NCBI RefSeq assembly: GCF_001866665.1 | Contig: NZ_MLYO01000031.1 | Location: 142,301-206,300, forward strand | Direction of reading: 5' to 3' | Source of the DNA: Streptomyces monashensis | GTDB taxonomy: Bacteria; Actinomycetota; Actinomycetes; Streptomycetales; Streptomycetaceae | Length of the DNA: 64,000 bases | In this document: positions 1-8,548 of the stretch, one piece after another | Numbering within the stretch: the first letter of the stretch is position 1 | Layout of the letters: every line of letters begins with the position of its first letter | Position numbers and translations under genes: made by a program | Notes under the pieces: model-generated | What the model was told of the DNA's origin: nothing | What the model saw: the letters and a program-made list of their open reading frames with translations, nothing else | Databases searched by the model: none

Positions 1-1
1 C

Positions 2-229
2 GGCTCCGGGATCTTCGCCGGCGGCTGGGGCGCGCAGCGGGCCGCCGTGTACGGGGTGCCGGAGGAGAAGCTGGGCGAGTTCTACGCGGGGCGGACCATC
101 CTCAAGCGGGAAGTGCTGCCCGAGCATGTCGCGAGCGCCGTCCTCGCGCTCACGGGCGGCGACCTGACGCACACCACCGGGCTGCACATCCCGGTCGACG
201 CGGGTGTGGCGGCCGCGTTCCTGCGATGA
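2..229 (+). CDS. C-terminal end of bifunctional rhamnulose-1-phosphate aldolase/short-chain dehydrogenase (partial)
   Basis: Only the last 75 residues lie in the window, in frame from base 2 to the TGA at 227-229. The tail reads like the end of a short-chain dehydrogenase: a substrate-lid segment, then GGDLTHTTG and HIPVDAGVAAAFLR, where classical SDRs have their TG...VDGG end. The identification as the RhaD/aldolase-SDR fusion rests mainly on the next gene, rhamnulokinase, whose ATG overlaps this stop by 4 bp (ATGA). In this pathway the fusion enzyme cleaves L-rhamnulose-1-phosphate and processes the lactaldehyde formed. The aldolase half is outside the window, so the fusion itself is inferred; a stand-alone SDR is possible. 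Confidence 0.7.
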   Translation, partial: GSGIFAGGWGAQRAAVYGVPEEKLGEFYAGRTILKREVLPEHVASAVLALTGGDLTHTTGLHIPVDAGVAAAFLR

Positions 230-1674
230 GCACGGCCGTGCGCTCGTACGCCGCGGTCGACCTGGGCGCGTCCAGCGGACGGGTGATGGTCGGCCGCGTG
301 GGGGCCGACTCGCTGGAGCTGGGTGAGGCGCACCGGTTCCCCAACCGGCCGGTGCGCGTCCCGGAGGGGCTGCGCTGGGACGCGCTCGCGCTGTACGCCG
401 GTGTCCTGGACGGACTGCGGGCGGCCGGGCAGGTGGCGTCCGTCGGCATCGACAGCTGGGCCGTCGACTACGGCCTGCTCGACGCCGACGGCGCCCTGCT
501 GGGCAACCCGGTGCACTACCGCGACGCCCGCACCGAGGGCGTCGCCGAGAAGGTGTGGGCGACGGTGCCCGCCGGGGAGCTGTACGCCGCGACCGGCATC
601 CAGTACGCGCCCTTCAACACCCTCTACCAGCTCACCGCGGCCCGCGCGTCGCACCAACTCGCCCATGCGGAACGGCTGTTGCTCATCCCCGACCTGCTCA
701 GCCACTGGCTCACCGGTGAGCAGGGCACCGAGCTGACCAACGCCTCCACCACCCAGCTCATCGATCCCCGGACGCGGACCTGGGCGTACGGGATCGCCGA
801 GCGGCTCGGCGTCGACCTCGCTCTGTTCGCGCCGCTGCGGCAGCCGGGGGATCCGGCCGGGACGCTGCGGCCCGAGGTGCTGGAGGAGACCGGGCTCGGC
901 GGACCCGTGCCGGTGACGGCGGTCGGCTCGCACGACACCGCGTCGGCCGTGGCCGCCGTCCCTGCGATCGGGGAGCGCTTCGCGTACATCTGCACCGGCA
1001 CGTGGTCCCTGGCCGGGCTGGAGCTGGCCGCCCCCGTGCTCACCGAGGAGAGCCGGGCCGCGAACTTCAGCAACGAACTCGGGCTGGACGGCACCGTCCG
1101 CTACCTGCGCAACATCATGGGGCTGTGGCTGCTCCAGGAGTGCCAACGTGCGTGGGGCGAACCGGACTTGGGGCTGCTCCTGCGTGAGGCAGGTGCCGCG
1201 CCCGCGCTGCGTTCGGTGGTGGACGCCGGGGACGAGGTGTTCCTGGCGCCGGGCCGGATGCCGCAGCGGATCGCCGCCGCCTGCCGGACGTCGGGGCAGC
1301 CGGTGCCCGCGACACGGGGCGAGATCACCCGGTGCGTCCTCGACTCGCTGGCGCTCGCCCACCGGCGGGCCGTCGCGGACGCGCAACGTCTCGCCGACCG
1401 CCCGGTGGACGTGGTGTACGTCGTCGGCGGCGGCACCCGCAACGCGCTGCTCTGCCAACTCACGGCCGATGCCTGCGGACTGCCCGTGGTGGCGGGCGCC
1501 GCGGAGGCGGCCGCGCTCGGCAACGTGCTCGTGCAGGCCCGCGCCCACGGACTGGTCGGTGACCTCGCCGCGATGCGCGGGCTGCTCACCCGCACCCAGC
1601 CGCTGACCCGGTACACGCCGCGCGGCGACGCGGCCCGCTGGCGCGCCGCCGAGGCACGGCTCGCCCGGCGATGA
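226..1674 (+). CDS. rhaB: Rhamnulokinase (FGGY carbohydrate kinase)
   Basis: A 482-residue FGGY-family kinase that phosphorylates L-rhamnulose in the cytoplasm, full length for the family. The N-terminal phosphate-binding loop is AAVDLGASSGRVMVGRV (residues 9-25). GIDSWAVDYGLL near residue 76 is typical of rhamnulokinases. The second lobe carries GSHDTASAV, ICTGTWSL and, near residue 400, VVGGGTRNALLCQLTAD, the adenosine-binding part. The ATG sits inside the upstream stop (ATGA), so it is translationally coupled to the aldolase/dehydrogenase. Xylulokinase or fuculokinase activity is a less likely alternative within the same family. Confidence 0.88.
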   Translation: MSTAVRSYAAVDLGASSGRVMVGRVGADSLELGEAHRFPNRPVRVPEGLRWDALALYAGVLDGLRAAGQVASVGIDSWAVDYGLLDADGALLGNPVHYRDARTEGVAEKVWATVPAGELYAATGIQYAPFNTLYQLTAARASHQLAHAERLLLIPDLLSHWLTGEQGTELTNASTTQLIDPRTRTWAYGIAERLGVDLALFAPLRQPGDPAGTLRPEVLEETGLGGPVPVTAVGSHDTASAVAAVPAIGERFAYICTGTWSLAGLELAAPVLTEESRAANFSNELGLDGTVRYLRNIMGLWLLQECQRAWGEPDLGLLLREAGAAPALRSVVDAGDEVFLAPGRMPQRIAAACRTSGQPVPATRGEITRCVLDSLALAHRRAVADAQRLADRPVDVVYVVGGGTRNALLCQLTADACGLPVVAGAAEAAALGNVLVQARAHGLVGDLAAMRGLLTRTQPLTRYTPRGDAARWRAAEARLARR

Positions 1675-1794
1675 GGGCGCTGCGCGGTGATCGTGCCGCA
1701 CGGCCGACGCGGCGCACGGTGCGTCGCCCTCTCGCCCCGGCGGTACCCGCCCACTACCCTGCACTCGTCCGATGACCGACCCCGAGGAGCCGCG

Positions 1795-2550
1795 ATGCGT
1801 GTCGCCCTGTTCCTGACCTGTGTCAACGACACGCTCTATCCCGACACCGGCCGGGCCGTGGTGAAACTGCTGACCAGACTGGGCGTCGACGTCGACTTCC
1901 CGATGGACCAGACGTGTTGCGGACAGGCCCACTACAACACCGGCTACCGCCATGAGACGGAGCCGCTGGCCCGGCACTTCTCCGATGTCTTCGGCGGGTA
2001 CGAGGCGATCGTCACGCCGTCCGGGTCCTGCGCGGCGATGGTGCGGGAGCTGTATCCCCGGCTGGGCGAGCGGGCGCGCGCCGAGGGGCGCGGGGACTCG
2101 CTGGCCCGGGCGCTGGCACCGGTGGTGCCGAAGACGTACGAGCTGACCGAGTTCCTGGTCGACGTCCTGGAGGTCACTCACGTGGGCGCGTACTACCCGC
2201 ACAAGGTCACGTACCACCCGACCTGTCACGGGCTGCGCGGCCTCGGACTGGGCGACCGGCCGCACAGGCTGCTGCAGGCGGTCAAGGGGCTCGAACTGGT
2301 GGAGCTGCCGGGGGCCGAGGAGTGCTGCGGGTTCGGTGGCACGTTCGCGGTGAAGAACGCCGCGGTGTCGGCGGCGATGGGCGCGGACAAGGTGCGCGCC
2401 GCCGAGTCCACGGGCGCGTCGGTGCTGTGCGCGGCCGACAACTCGTGCCTGATGCACCTCGGCGGCACGATGAGCCGGCTGCACACGGACCTGCGGCCGG
2501 TGCACATCGCGGAGATCCTGGCGAGCACGGAGGAGGAACCGGCCGTATGA
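1795..2550 (+). CDS. lutA: Lactate utilization protein A, (Fe-S)-binding subunit
   Basis: A 251-residue protein of the LutA/YkgE family, one subunit of the LutABC complex that oxidises L-lactate to pyruvate. Two CCG motifs, C41-C42-G43 (TCCGQAHYNTGY) and EECCGFGG near residue 180, are the paired cysteine-rich motifs that bind a cluster in this family. The frame is open from 1687, but the ATG at 1795 gives the normal N-terminus (MRVALFLTCVND) and follows a GAGGAG-like ribosome site. It is the first gene of lutABC, with a 4-bp overlap to lutB. No lactate permease or GntR-type LutR lies beside it. Confidence 0.9.
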   Translation: MRVALFLTCVNDTLYPDTGRAVVKLLTRLGVDVDFPMDQTCCGQAHYNTGYRHETEPLARHFSDVFGGYEAIVTPSGSCAAMVRELYPRLGERARAEGRGDSLARALAPVVPKTYELTEFLVDVLEVTHVGAYYPHKVTYHPTCHGLRGLGLGDRPHRLLQAVKGLELVELPGAEECCGFGGTFAVKNAAVSAAMGADKVRAAESTGASVLCAADNSCLMHLGGTMSRLHTDLRPVHIAEILASTEEEPAV

Positions 2551-4025
2551 GCGGGACGTTCGTCGGCATGCCCGCGTTTCCGGAGGCGGCCCGGACCGCC
2601 GTCGGCAATGCGACCCTGCGCGGCAATCTGCGGCACGCCACCCACACCATCCGCGCCAAGCGGGCCAGGGCGGTGGCCGAGGTGTCCGACTGGGCCGAAC
2701 TCCGGGAGGCGGGCCGGCGCATCAAGGACCACACGCTGCGCCATCTCGACCGGTACCTGGAGCAGTTGGAGGAGTCGGTCACCGCCGCGGGTGGCACGGT
2801 CCACTGGGCGGCGGACGCCGACGAGGCCAACCGGATCGTCACCCGACTCGTCAAGGAGACGGGCGAGTCGGAGGTCGTCAAGGTCAAGTCGATGGCCACG
2901 CAGGAGATCGGGCTCAACGAAGCCCTTCTCGAAGAGGGCGTCCACGCCTACGAAACCGATCTCGCCGAGCTGATCGTGCAGTTGGGCAGGGACCGGCCCT
3001 CGCACATCCTCGTCCCGGCCATCCACCGCAACCGGGGCGAGATCCGGGACATCTTCGCCAAGGAGATGGGCGCGTGGGGCCGCCCGGCCCCCGAGGGCCT
3101 GACCGACGCGCCCGCCGAGCTCGCCGAGGCGGCCCGGCTGCACCTGCGCGAGAAGTTCCTGCGCGCCAGGGTGGGCATCTCCGGCGCCAACTTCATGGTC
3201 GCCGAGACCGGCACCCTGGTCGTGGTCGAGTCCGAGGGCAACGGCCGCATGTGCCTCACCCTCCCCGAGACGCTGATCTCCGTCGTGGGCATCGAGAAGG
3301 TGGTGCCGACCTGGCGCGACCTGGAGGTCTTCCTCCAGACGCTGCCCCGCTCCGCCACCGCCGAGCGCATGAACCCGTACACCTCGACGTGGACCGGCAC
3401 CACCGACGGCGACGGTCCGAGCGCCTTCCACCTGGTCCTGCTCGACAACGGCCGCACCGACACCCTCGCCGACCGGGTCGGCCGCCAGGCCCTGCGCTGC
3501 ATCCGCTGCTCGGCCTGTCTCAACGTCTGCCCGGTCTACGAGCGCGCGGGCGGACACGCCTACGGCTCGGTCTACCCGGGCCCGATCGGCGCCATCCTCA
3601 GCCCCCAACTGCGGGGCACGGCAAGCGAGATCGACGCCTCCCTGCCGTACGCGTCGAGCCTGTGCGGGGCCTGCTACGAGGTCTGTCCCGTCGCCATCGA
3701 CATCCCGGAAGTGCTGGTGCACCTGCGCGAGCGGGTGGTCGAGGGCGGTCCGGCCGTGCGGGAGGGCAACCGGGTGCTGCTGAAGCCCGCCAGGGGACAC
3801 GCGGCCGAGCGGGCGGCCATGCGCGCGGCCCGCTGGGCGCTGGCCCGCCCCGCCGCCCTGCGCGCCGGACAGCGGCTCGCCTCCCGCACCCGTCGCCTGC
3901 ACCCCCGCACGCTGCCCGGCCCTGGCCGGGCGTGGACCGGCACCCGGGATCTGCCACCGGTGCCGGCGGAACCGTTCCGGGACTGGTGGCAGCGCACCCG
4001 CGGTGGAGAGGACGAGACCAAGTGA
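2547..4025 (+). CDS. lutB: Lactate utilization protein B, iron-sulfur subunit
   Basis: A 492-residue LutB family protein. Residues 60-300 form the LUD-type domain. Two ferredoxin-like cluster motifs follow: CIRCSACLNVCPVYE near residue 318 and CGACYEVCPVAI near residue 373, so two iron-sulfur clusters are expected to carry electrons from lactate. The ATG at 2547 overlaps the lutA stop (ATGA); the longer open frame upstream is lutA read in another frame. The C-terminal 100 residues are Arg/Ala-rich, as in actinobacterial homologues. It ends by overlapping the GTG of lutC. Confidence 0.92.
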   Translation: MSGTFVGMPAFPEAARTAVGNATLRGNLRHATHTIRAKRARAVAEVSDWAELREAGRRIKDHTLRHLDRYLEQLEESVTAAGGTVHWAADADEANRIVTRLVKETGESEVVKVKSMATQEIGLNEALLEEGVHAYETDLAELIVQLGRDRPSHILVPAIHRNRGEIRDIFAKEMGAWGRPAPEGLTDAPAELAEAARLHLREKFLRARVGISGANFMVAETGTLVVVESEGNGRMCLTLPETLISVVGIEKVVPTWRDLEVFLQTLPRSATAERMNPYTSTWTGTTDGDGPSAFHLVLLDNGRTDTLADRVGRQALRCIRCSACLNVCPVYERAGGHAYGSVYPGPIGAILSPQLRGTASEIDASLPYASSLCGACYEVCPVAIDIPEVLVHLRERVVEGGPAVREGNRVLLKPARGHAAERAAMRAARWALARPAALRAGQRLASRTRRLHPRTLPGPGRAWTGTRDLPPVPAEPFRDWWQRTRGGEDETK

Positions 4026-4663
4026 GCAGCAGGGAAAGGGTGCTGGGGCGGGTGCGGCGGGCGCTCGCCGACGTGGTCCCGGACGAGCGGCCGTACGAGG
4101 AGGTCGTGGGCCGGGACTATCTGCGCACGCACGGGCGGCGCAGCACCGAGGAGACGATTGAGCTGCTGGCCGAGAACCTGGCGGACTACCGGGCGATCGT
4201 GCACCGCGCCGCCGCCGAGGACGTGCGGATGCTCGTCATGCGGCTGCTGGCCAGGCGCGGCTCGCAGGAGATGCTCGTGCCGCCGGGACTGCCGCCGGAC
4301 TGGCTGGCCGCCGCCGATCCGGTGTGGATCCACGACCGGGCAGCCAGCACTCCGCAGCGGCTGGACCGGGTCGGCAGTGTGGTGACGGGGTGTGCGGTGG
4401 CGATCGCCGAGACGGGCACGATCGTCCTGGACGGCTCCCCCGACCAGGGCCGCCGCCGCATCTCGCTGATCCCGGACCACCACATCTGTGTCGTCCGGGT
4501 CCCGGACCAGGTCGTCTCCTCCGTGCCCGAGGCCCTCGAACGCCTCGATGCGGCACGGCCGTTGACGTGGATCTCGGGTCCCTCGGCGACGAGCGACATC
4601 GAGCTGGACCGGGTCGAGGGCGTGCACGGCCCGCGCACGCTGGAGGTGATCCTGCTCGGCTGA
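4022..4663 (+). CDS. lutC: Lactate utilization protein C (LUD domain)
   Basis: A 213-residue LUD-domain (DUF162) protein, third component of the L-lactate oxidase complex. GTG at 4022 overlaps the lutB stop (GTGA), a normal Streptomyces coupling. The N-terminus (SSRERVLGRVRRAL) is the helical start seen in LutC. The central AIAETGTIVLDGS and the end RTLEVILLG match the LUD fold core, which resembles an NagB/ISOCOT phosphate-sugar fold. It has no cysteine clusters of its own. The operon ends here; 61 bp follow before the next gene. Confidence 0.88.
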   Translation: MSSRERVLGRVRRALADVVPDERPYEEVVGRDYLRTHGRRSTEETIELLAENLADYRAIVHRAAAEDVRMLVMRLLARRGSQEMLVPPGLPPDWLAAADPVWIHDRAASTPQRLDRVGSVVTGCAVAIAETGTIVLDGSPDQGRRRISLIPDHHICVVRVPDQVVSSVPEALERLDAARPLTWISGPSATSDIELDRVEGVHGPRTLEVILLG

Positions 4664-4724
4664 CCGGTGCCCCGTTGCGCCACGCCGGCGGGCAGGGCGC
4701 GCACGGCGCCGTTAGCGTGGGGGA

Positions 4725-5879
4725 ATGATCCGGTTCGAGCAGGTCACCAAGCGGTATCCGGACGGTACGACGGCCGTGGACGACCTCTCCTTCGAGGTCG
4801 ACGAGGGTGAGCTGGTCACCCTCGTCGGGCCGTCCGGCTGCGGCAAGACGACGACCATGATGATGGTGAACCGGCTCATCGAGCCGACCTGTGGCCGGAT
4901 CCTCGTCGAGGGCGAGGACGTCGCCCGCGTCGACCCGGTGCGGCTGCGCCGCCGCATCGGGTACGTCATCCAGCAGGTGGGGCTCTTCCCGCACCGCACC
5001 GTCCTGGACAACACCGCGACGGTGCCCGCGCTGCTCGGCTGGAAGCGGGCGAAGGCCCGGGCGCGGGCCGCGGAGCTGCTCGACCTGGTCGGGCTCGACC
5101 CGGCGACGTACGGCCCGCGCTACCCGGAGCAGCTGTCCGGCGGGCAGCGGCAGCGGGTCGGGGTGGCTCGGGCGCTCGCCGCCGATCCGCCGGTGCTGCT
5201 GATGGACGAGCCGTTCGGCGCGGTCGACCCGGTGGTGCGCGAGCAGTTGCAGGACGAGTTCCTGCGCATGCAGGCGGCGGTGCGCAAGACGGTGCTGCTG
5301 GTCACACACGACATCGAGGAGGCGGTCCGGCTCGGTGACCGGATCGCGGTGTACGGACAGGGGCGGATCGAGCAGTTCGACACGCCGGGGGCGGTGCTGG
5401 GGGCGCCCGCCACGCCGTACGTCGCCTCCTTCGTGGGCGCCGACCGCGGGCTGAAACGGCTGTCGGTCACCGAGATCGAGCCGGACGACCTGGAGCAGCC
5501 GCCGGTGGCCCGGCTGGACGAGCCCGCCGAGCGGGCCGCGGAGCGGCTGCGGGCCGAGGGGGCGCGCTGGGCGGTCGTCCTCGACCCGGACGGCGATCTG
5601 CACGGCTGGGTCGGCCTCGACGCGCTGGCGGCGGGCGGCACGGTCGGCGAGCGCACGCACCGGATGACCGCGTGGGTGCCGGTGGGCGCGCCGTTGAAGC
5701 AGGCGTTCGGGGTGATGCTCCAGTACGACGCCGGGTGGGTCGCGGTGCTGGACGGCGCGCGCTTCCTCGGCGTGCTCACCCCGGCGAAGCTGCACGAGGC
5801 GCTGCGCCGCTCGGTGGACGCGGACGCGCGGGGCGTGGCGCGGGGGCAGGTGCCGTTCGACTCGGTCTCGGACGCCTGA
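4725..5879 (+). CDS. Osmoprotectant (glycine betaine/choline/carnitine) ABC transporter ATP-binding protein
   Basis: A 384-residue ATPase of the OpuCA/ProV class. Walker A is GPSGCGKTT (about residues 36-44), the signature is LSGGQRQRVGVARAL (about 132), and Walker B is LLMDEPFGAVDP. The C-terminal 130 residues look like a CBS-domain pair, which in OpuA-type ATPases senses ionic strength. It is transcribed alone on the plus strand and converges on the binding-protein/permease genes, with only 20 bp between the stops. Together these supply one complete importer. Confidence 0.88.
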   Translation: MIRFEQVTKRYPDGTTAVDDLSFEVDEGELVTLVGPSGCGKTTTMMMVNRLIEPTCGRILVEGEDVARVDPVRLRRRIGYVIQQVGLFPHRTVLDNTATVPALLGWKRAKARARAAELLDLVGLDPATYGPRYPEQLSGGQRQRVGVARALAADPPVLLMDEPFGAVDPVVREQLQDEFLRMQAAVRKTVLLVTHDIEEAVRLGDRIAVYGQGRIEQFDTPGAVLGAPATPYVASFVGADRGLKRLSVTEIEPDDLEQPPVARLDEPAERAAERLRAEGARWAVVLDPDGDLHGWVGLDALAAGGTVGERTHRMTAWVPVGAPLKQAFGVMLQYDAGWVAVLDGARFLGVLTPAKLHEALRRSVDADARGVARGQVPFDSVSDA

Positions 5880-5899
5880 ACCGGGCAGGGCCGACCGGC

Positions 5900-6838
5900 C
5901 TACTTCAGCAGGCCCTTGTCCGTGAGATAGGTGCGGGCGACGTCGGCGGGCAGCCGGCGCCAGCTGTCGACCTGCTGGTTCATGGACGCCAGGTCGGCCG
6001 TCGTCAGGACGTCGTTGAGCCTGCCGAGCGCCTCGGTCACGCCCTCGCCGCCCGCGCGGGAGCGGTTGACGACCGGGACGATGTAGTCGGCGTTCTGGAG
6101 GTGCTTGTCGTCGGCGAGGAGCACCAGGCCGAACTGGTCCAGCGTGGCGTCCGTGGTGGTGGTCAGCACCATCTGGTCCCGGCCCGCCTGCACGGCCCGC
6201 TTGGCCTGGGTGGTACCGACGCCCTTGGGGTCGACGCCCGTGACGTCGATGCCGTAGACCTTCTTCAACCCCGGTTCGCAGTACGGCCGTTGGACGCACT
6301 CGTCGCCCGCCGCGAGGCGCACCTTCAGCCCCGAGGCGCCCAGGTCGCTGAGGTTCTTGAGACGGTGTTCGCGGGCGTAGTCGGCGCGTACGGCGAAGGC
6401 GTTCTGGTCGACGGCGCGGCCGGGCGGCAGGACGGTGAGCCCGCGCGGGGCGGCGAGCCCGCGCAGGGCCCGCATCGTCGCGTCGAGGTCGGGTGAGCCG
6501 ACGGGGCCGGCGTCGGCGCCGTGGGTCTTGGCGTTCAGCCAGTCGGCGAGGGTGGCCGCGTACTCGGGCACGACGTCGATCTGGCCGGACTCCAGGGCCG
6601 GTTCGTACAGCTCCCGGTTGGCGACCGTGATCATCGACGTCCGGTGGCCGGCCCGGTTCAGGAGCTGGGCGTACAGCTGGGCGAGCAGGTCGCTCTCGGT
6701 GAAACCGGCGGAGCCGATCGTGAGGTGGTCGCTGTCGCCGGGCGGTGCCGTGACCGCGCCGCGGTTCTCCAGGGAGGGGCCGGTGGCGCAGCCGGTCAGG
6801 GCGAGGAGCAGCAGGACGCCGGGCAGGGCTCTTCTCAT
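5900..6838 (-). CDS. Osmoprotectant-binding lipoprotein of ABC transporter
   Basis: A 312-residue OpuAC/OpuCC-type substrate-binding protein. It starts MRRALPGVLLLLALTGC, a lipoprotein signal with lipobox Leu-Thr-Gly-Cys17, so it should be anchored outside the membrane. The mature part has GSAGFTESDLLAQLYAQLL and later RADYAREHRLKNLSDL and LVLLADDKHLQNADYIVPVVN, typical of quaternary-ammonium-compound binding proteins. The ATG at 6838 overlaps the stop of the upstream permease gene by 4 bp. It is the last gene of a minus-strand trio. Confidence 0.87.
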   Translation of the reverse strand: MRRALPGVLLLLALTGCATGPSLENRGAVTAPPGDSDHLTIGSAGFTESDLLAQLYAQLLNRAGHRTSMITVANRELYEPALESGQIDVVPEYAATLADWLNAKTHGADAGPVGSPDLDATMRALRGLAAPRGLTVLPPGRAVDQNAFAVRADYAREHRLKNLSDLGASGLKVRLAAGDECVQRPYCEPGLKKVYGIDVTGVDPKGVGTTQAKRAVQAGRDQMVLTTTTDATLDQFGLVLLADDKHLQNADYIVPVVNRSRAGGEGVTEALGRLNDVLTTADLASMNQQVDSWRRLPADVARTYLTDKGLLK

Positions 6839-7506
6839 CGGCCGCCCCGGGCCCACACCGGGGCCAGGCGTTCGGCGGCCTCGAAGACGCCCTCGACGAC
6901 GAGCGCGAACGCGGCGACCAGGATCGCGCCGCCGACCACCTGGGGGGTGCTGGCCAGGTTGAACCCGGCGGTGATGATCCGGCCGAGGCCGCCGCCGCCC
7001 GCGAGCGCGGCGATGGTGGCGGTGGCGACCAGCTGGACGGCGGCGATCCGCACCCCGGTCATGACCAGCGGGAGGGCGAGGGGCAGCTCCACGCGCAGCA
7101 GCATCTGCGCTCCGGTCATCCCCATGCCGCGGGCCGCGCGGACGACACCGCGGTCGACCTCGCGCATGCCGACGTAGGCGTTGGTGAGCAGCGGCGGGAC
7201 GGCGAACAGCACCAGTGCCACCACGGTGGGTCCCTCGCCCCACCGGCCGACCGGGGTGAGGAGAAGCAGCACCAGGACGGCGAAGGTGGGCACGGCACGC
7301 CCGGCGTTGGAGACGTTCACGGCGAGCGCGCCGCCCCTGCCGAGGTGGCCGAGGACCAGGGCGACCGGGAGCGCGAGCGCGCAGCTGACGGCGAGGCAGA
7401 CGACGGTGAGGACGAGGTGCTGGAGCAGCCGGTGCCGGATGCCGTCGTCGCCCGACCAGTGCGCGGGGTCGGTGAGCCAGTGCCAGGCCGCGGTGAGCGT
7501 GCTCAT
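6835..7506 (-). CDS. Osmoprotectant ABC transporter permease
   Basis: A 223-residue membrane permease of the OpuCB/OpuCD (BPD_transp_1) type. Five or so hydrophobic segments are visible. The cytoplasmic coupling loop carries VRAARGMGMTGAQMLLRVELPLALPLVMTGVR, the EAA-like motif that contacts the ATPase. The start is ATG at 7506 and the stop overlaps the binding-protein start. A second, similar permease lies 22 bp upstream, so the channel is probably a heterodimer. Confidence 0.86.
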   Translation of the reverse strand: MSTLTAAWHWLTDPAHWSGDDGIRHRLLQHLVLTVVCLAVSCALALPVALVLGHLGRGGALAVNVSNAGRAVPTFAVLVLLLLTPVGRWGEGPTVVALVLFAVPPLLTNAYVGMREVDRGVVRAARGMGMTGAQMLLRVELPLALPLVMTGVRIAAVQLVATATIAALAGGGGLGRIITAGFNLASTPQVVGGAILVAAFALVVEGVFEAAERLAPVWARGGR

Positions 7507-7528
7507 GGCCGGGCCGCCGTCCGGTCGT

Positions 7529-8272
7529 TCATGCGCGGCCCGCTCTCGTCCCGAGGAGCCGGGCGCGCGGACGCCCGCGTGCGGCGGGCGCGCGGGCCCG
7601 GCCGGCCCTCGTCCAGGGTGTCACGAGCCGCTGCACGCCCAGCAGGAGCAGGTCGGCGGCGACGGCGATCAGCACGCACAGCACGGACGCGGTGAGGACC
7701 TGGGCCTTGAAGTAGGTGTTCATGCCCGCGTAGATCAGGTTCCCGAGGCCGCCGAAGCCGACGATCGCGCCGACCGTGACCAGGGAGACCGCCGACACGG
7801 TGGCGATGCGCAGCCCGGCCATCGCGGCGGGCAGGGCGAGCGGCAGCTCGACGGTGAGCAGGAGGCGGACCGGGCCGTAGCCGAGACCTCGCGCGGCCTG
7901 CCGGGTCTCCTCGGGGACCGCGCGCAGGCCCGCGAGGATGTTCCGGACGAGGAGGGTGAGGGAGTACAGCACGAGTCCGGCGACGACGAGGGTGGCGGAC
8001 AGGCCGTACACCGGCAGGAGCAGGGAGAACATGGCGAGCGACGGGATGGTGTAGAGGATCGTCGTCAGGGCGAGGACCGGTCCTGCCGCCCAGCGCCAGC
8101 GGCGGGCCAGCACCGCGAGCGGCACGGCGATGACGAGGCCGACGAGGACCGACAGGGCGGTCAGCTGGAGGTGCTGGACGGTCGCGTCGAGCAGGATCTG
8201 CCGGCGGGTGCGCAGATAGGCGCCGCAGATCCAGGCGTTGCGTGCGAGGCAGTCGTGCGGCGGGATGGTCAC
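7529..8272 (-). CDS. Osmoprotectant ABC transporter permease
   Basis: A second BPD_transp_1 permease, about 247 residues from a GTG at 8272. The EAA loop reads RQAARGLGYGPVRLLLTVELPLALPAAMAGLR, close to the partner permease, so the two look like an ancient duplication. The frame is open upstream to 8503, but residues coded there are Arg/Pro-rich and unlike a permease, so I place the start at VTIPPHDCL. The ribosome site (GGGACGG) is weak, so the exact start is uncertain. The C-terminus past the last membrane segment is an Arg/Ala-rich tail. Confidence 0.82.
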   Translation of the reverse strand: MTIPPHDCLARNAWICGAYLRTRRQILLDATVQHLQLTALSVLVGLVIAVPLAVLARRWRWAAGPVLALTTILYTIPSLAMFSLLLPVYGLSATLVVAGLVLYSLTLLVRNILAGLRAVPEETRQAARGLGYGPVRLLLTVELPLALPAAMAGLRIATVSAVSLVTVGAIVGFGGLGNLIYAGMNTYFKAQVLTASVLCVLIAVAADLLLLGVQRLVTPWTRAGRARAPAARGRPRARLLGTRAGRA

Positions 8273-8404
8273 CGTCCCATTGGACCGGGTGGGCGAGCGC
8301 GGGGGCGCGTTGTGCTGGCCCGTACGGGGCGCGGGGCTGTGCCGGCGTGCGGCGCGCCGGGCGGCCGGGACCGGCTCAGCGGGTCCGGCGACGCCCGGTG
8401 CGGT

Positions 8405-8505
8405 TCGGCGGCGCCCCGAAGGGGCACGGGGCTCCGTCGATATGTGGCTCCGCCGCGTGGGCGCGACCGGCCACGACGGACCCGCGGATGACCGACGGCG
8501 CATCG
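8405..8505. repeat. Dispersed Streptomyces intergenic repeat-like element
   Basis: The 276-bp gap between the permease start and the TetR gene has no convincing gene. Its middle holds GCGCCCCGAAGGGGCAC, a small GCCCC/GGGGC hairpin, followed by a conserved-looking run through GGCTCCGCCGCGTGGGCGC and CGACCGGCCACGACGGACCC. From memory, very similar strings recur between genes in many Streptomyces genomes. I see no second copy inside this window, so the repeat status rests on recollection. Confidence 0.45.
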
Positions 8506-8548
8506 CGGCACCTCCAGCGGAGCGCTCGGCAGGCGGCCGGCGGCCGGC

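Noticed and set aside
82..2505. Long minus-strand open frame opposite rhaB and lutA
   Set aside because: It is Arg/Gly/His-rich with no domain and mirrors two genes with clear motifs; long antisense frames are expected in high-GC DNA.
4236..6299. 687-codon minus-strand frame opposite lutC and the osmoprotectant ATPase
   Set aside because: No recognisable motifs, and it overlaps well-supported genes on both strands.
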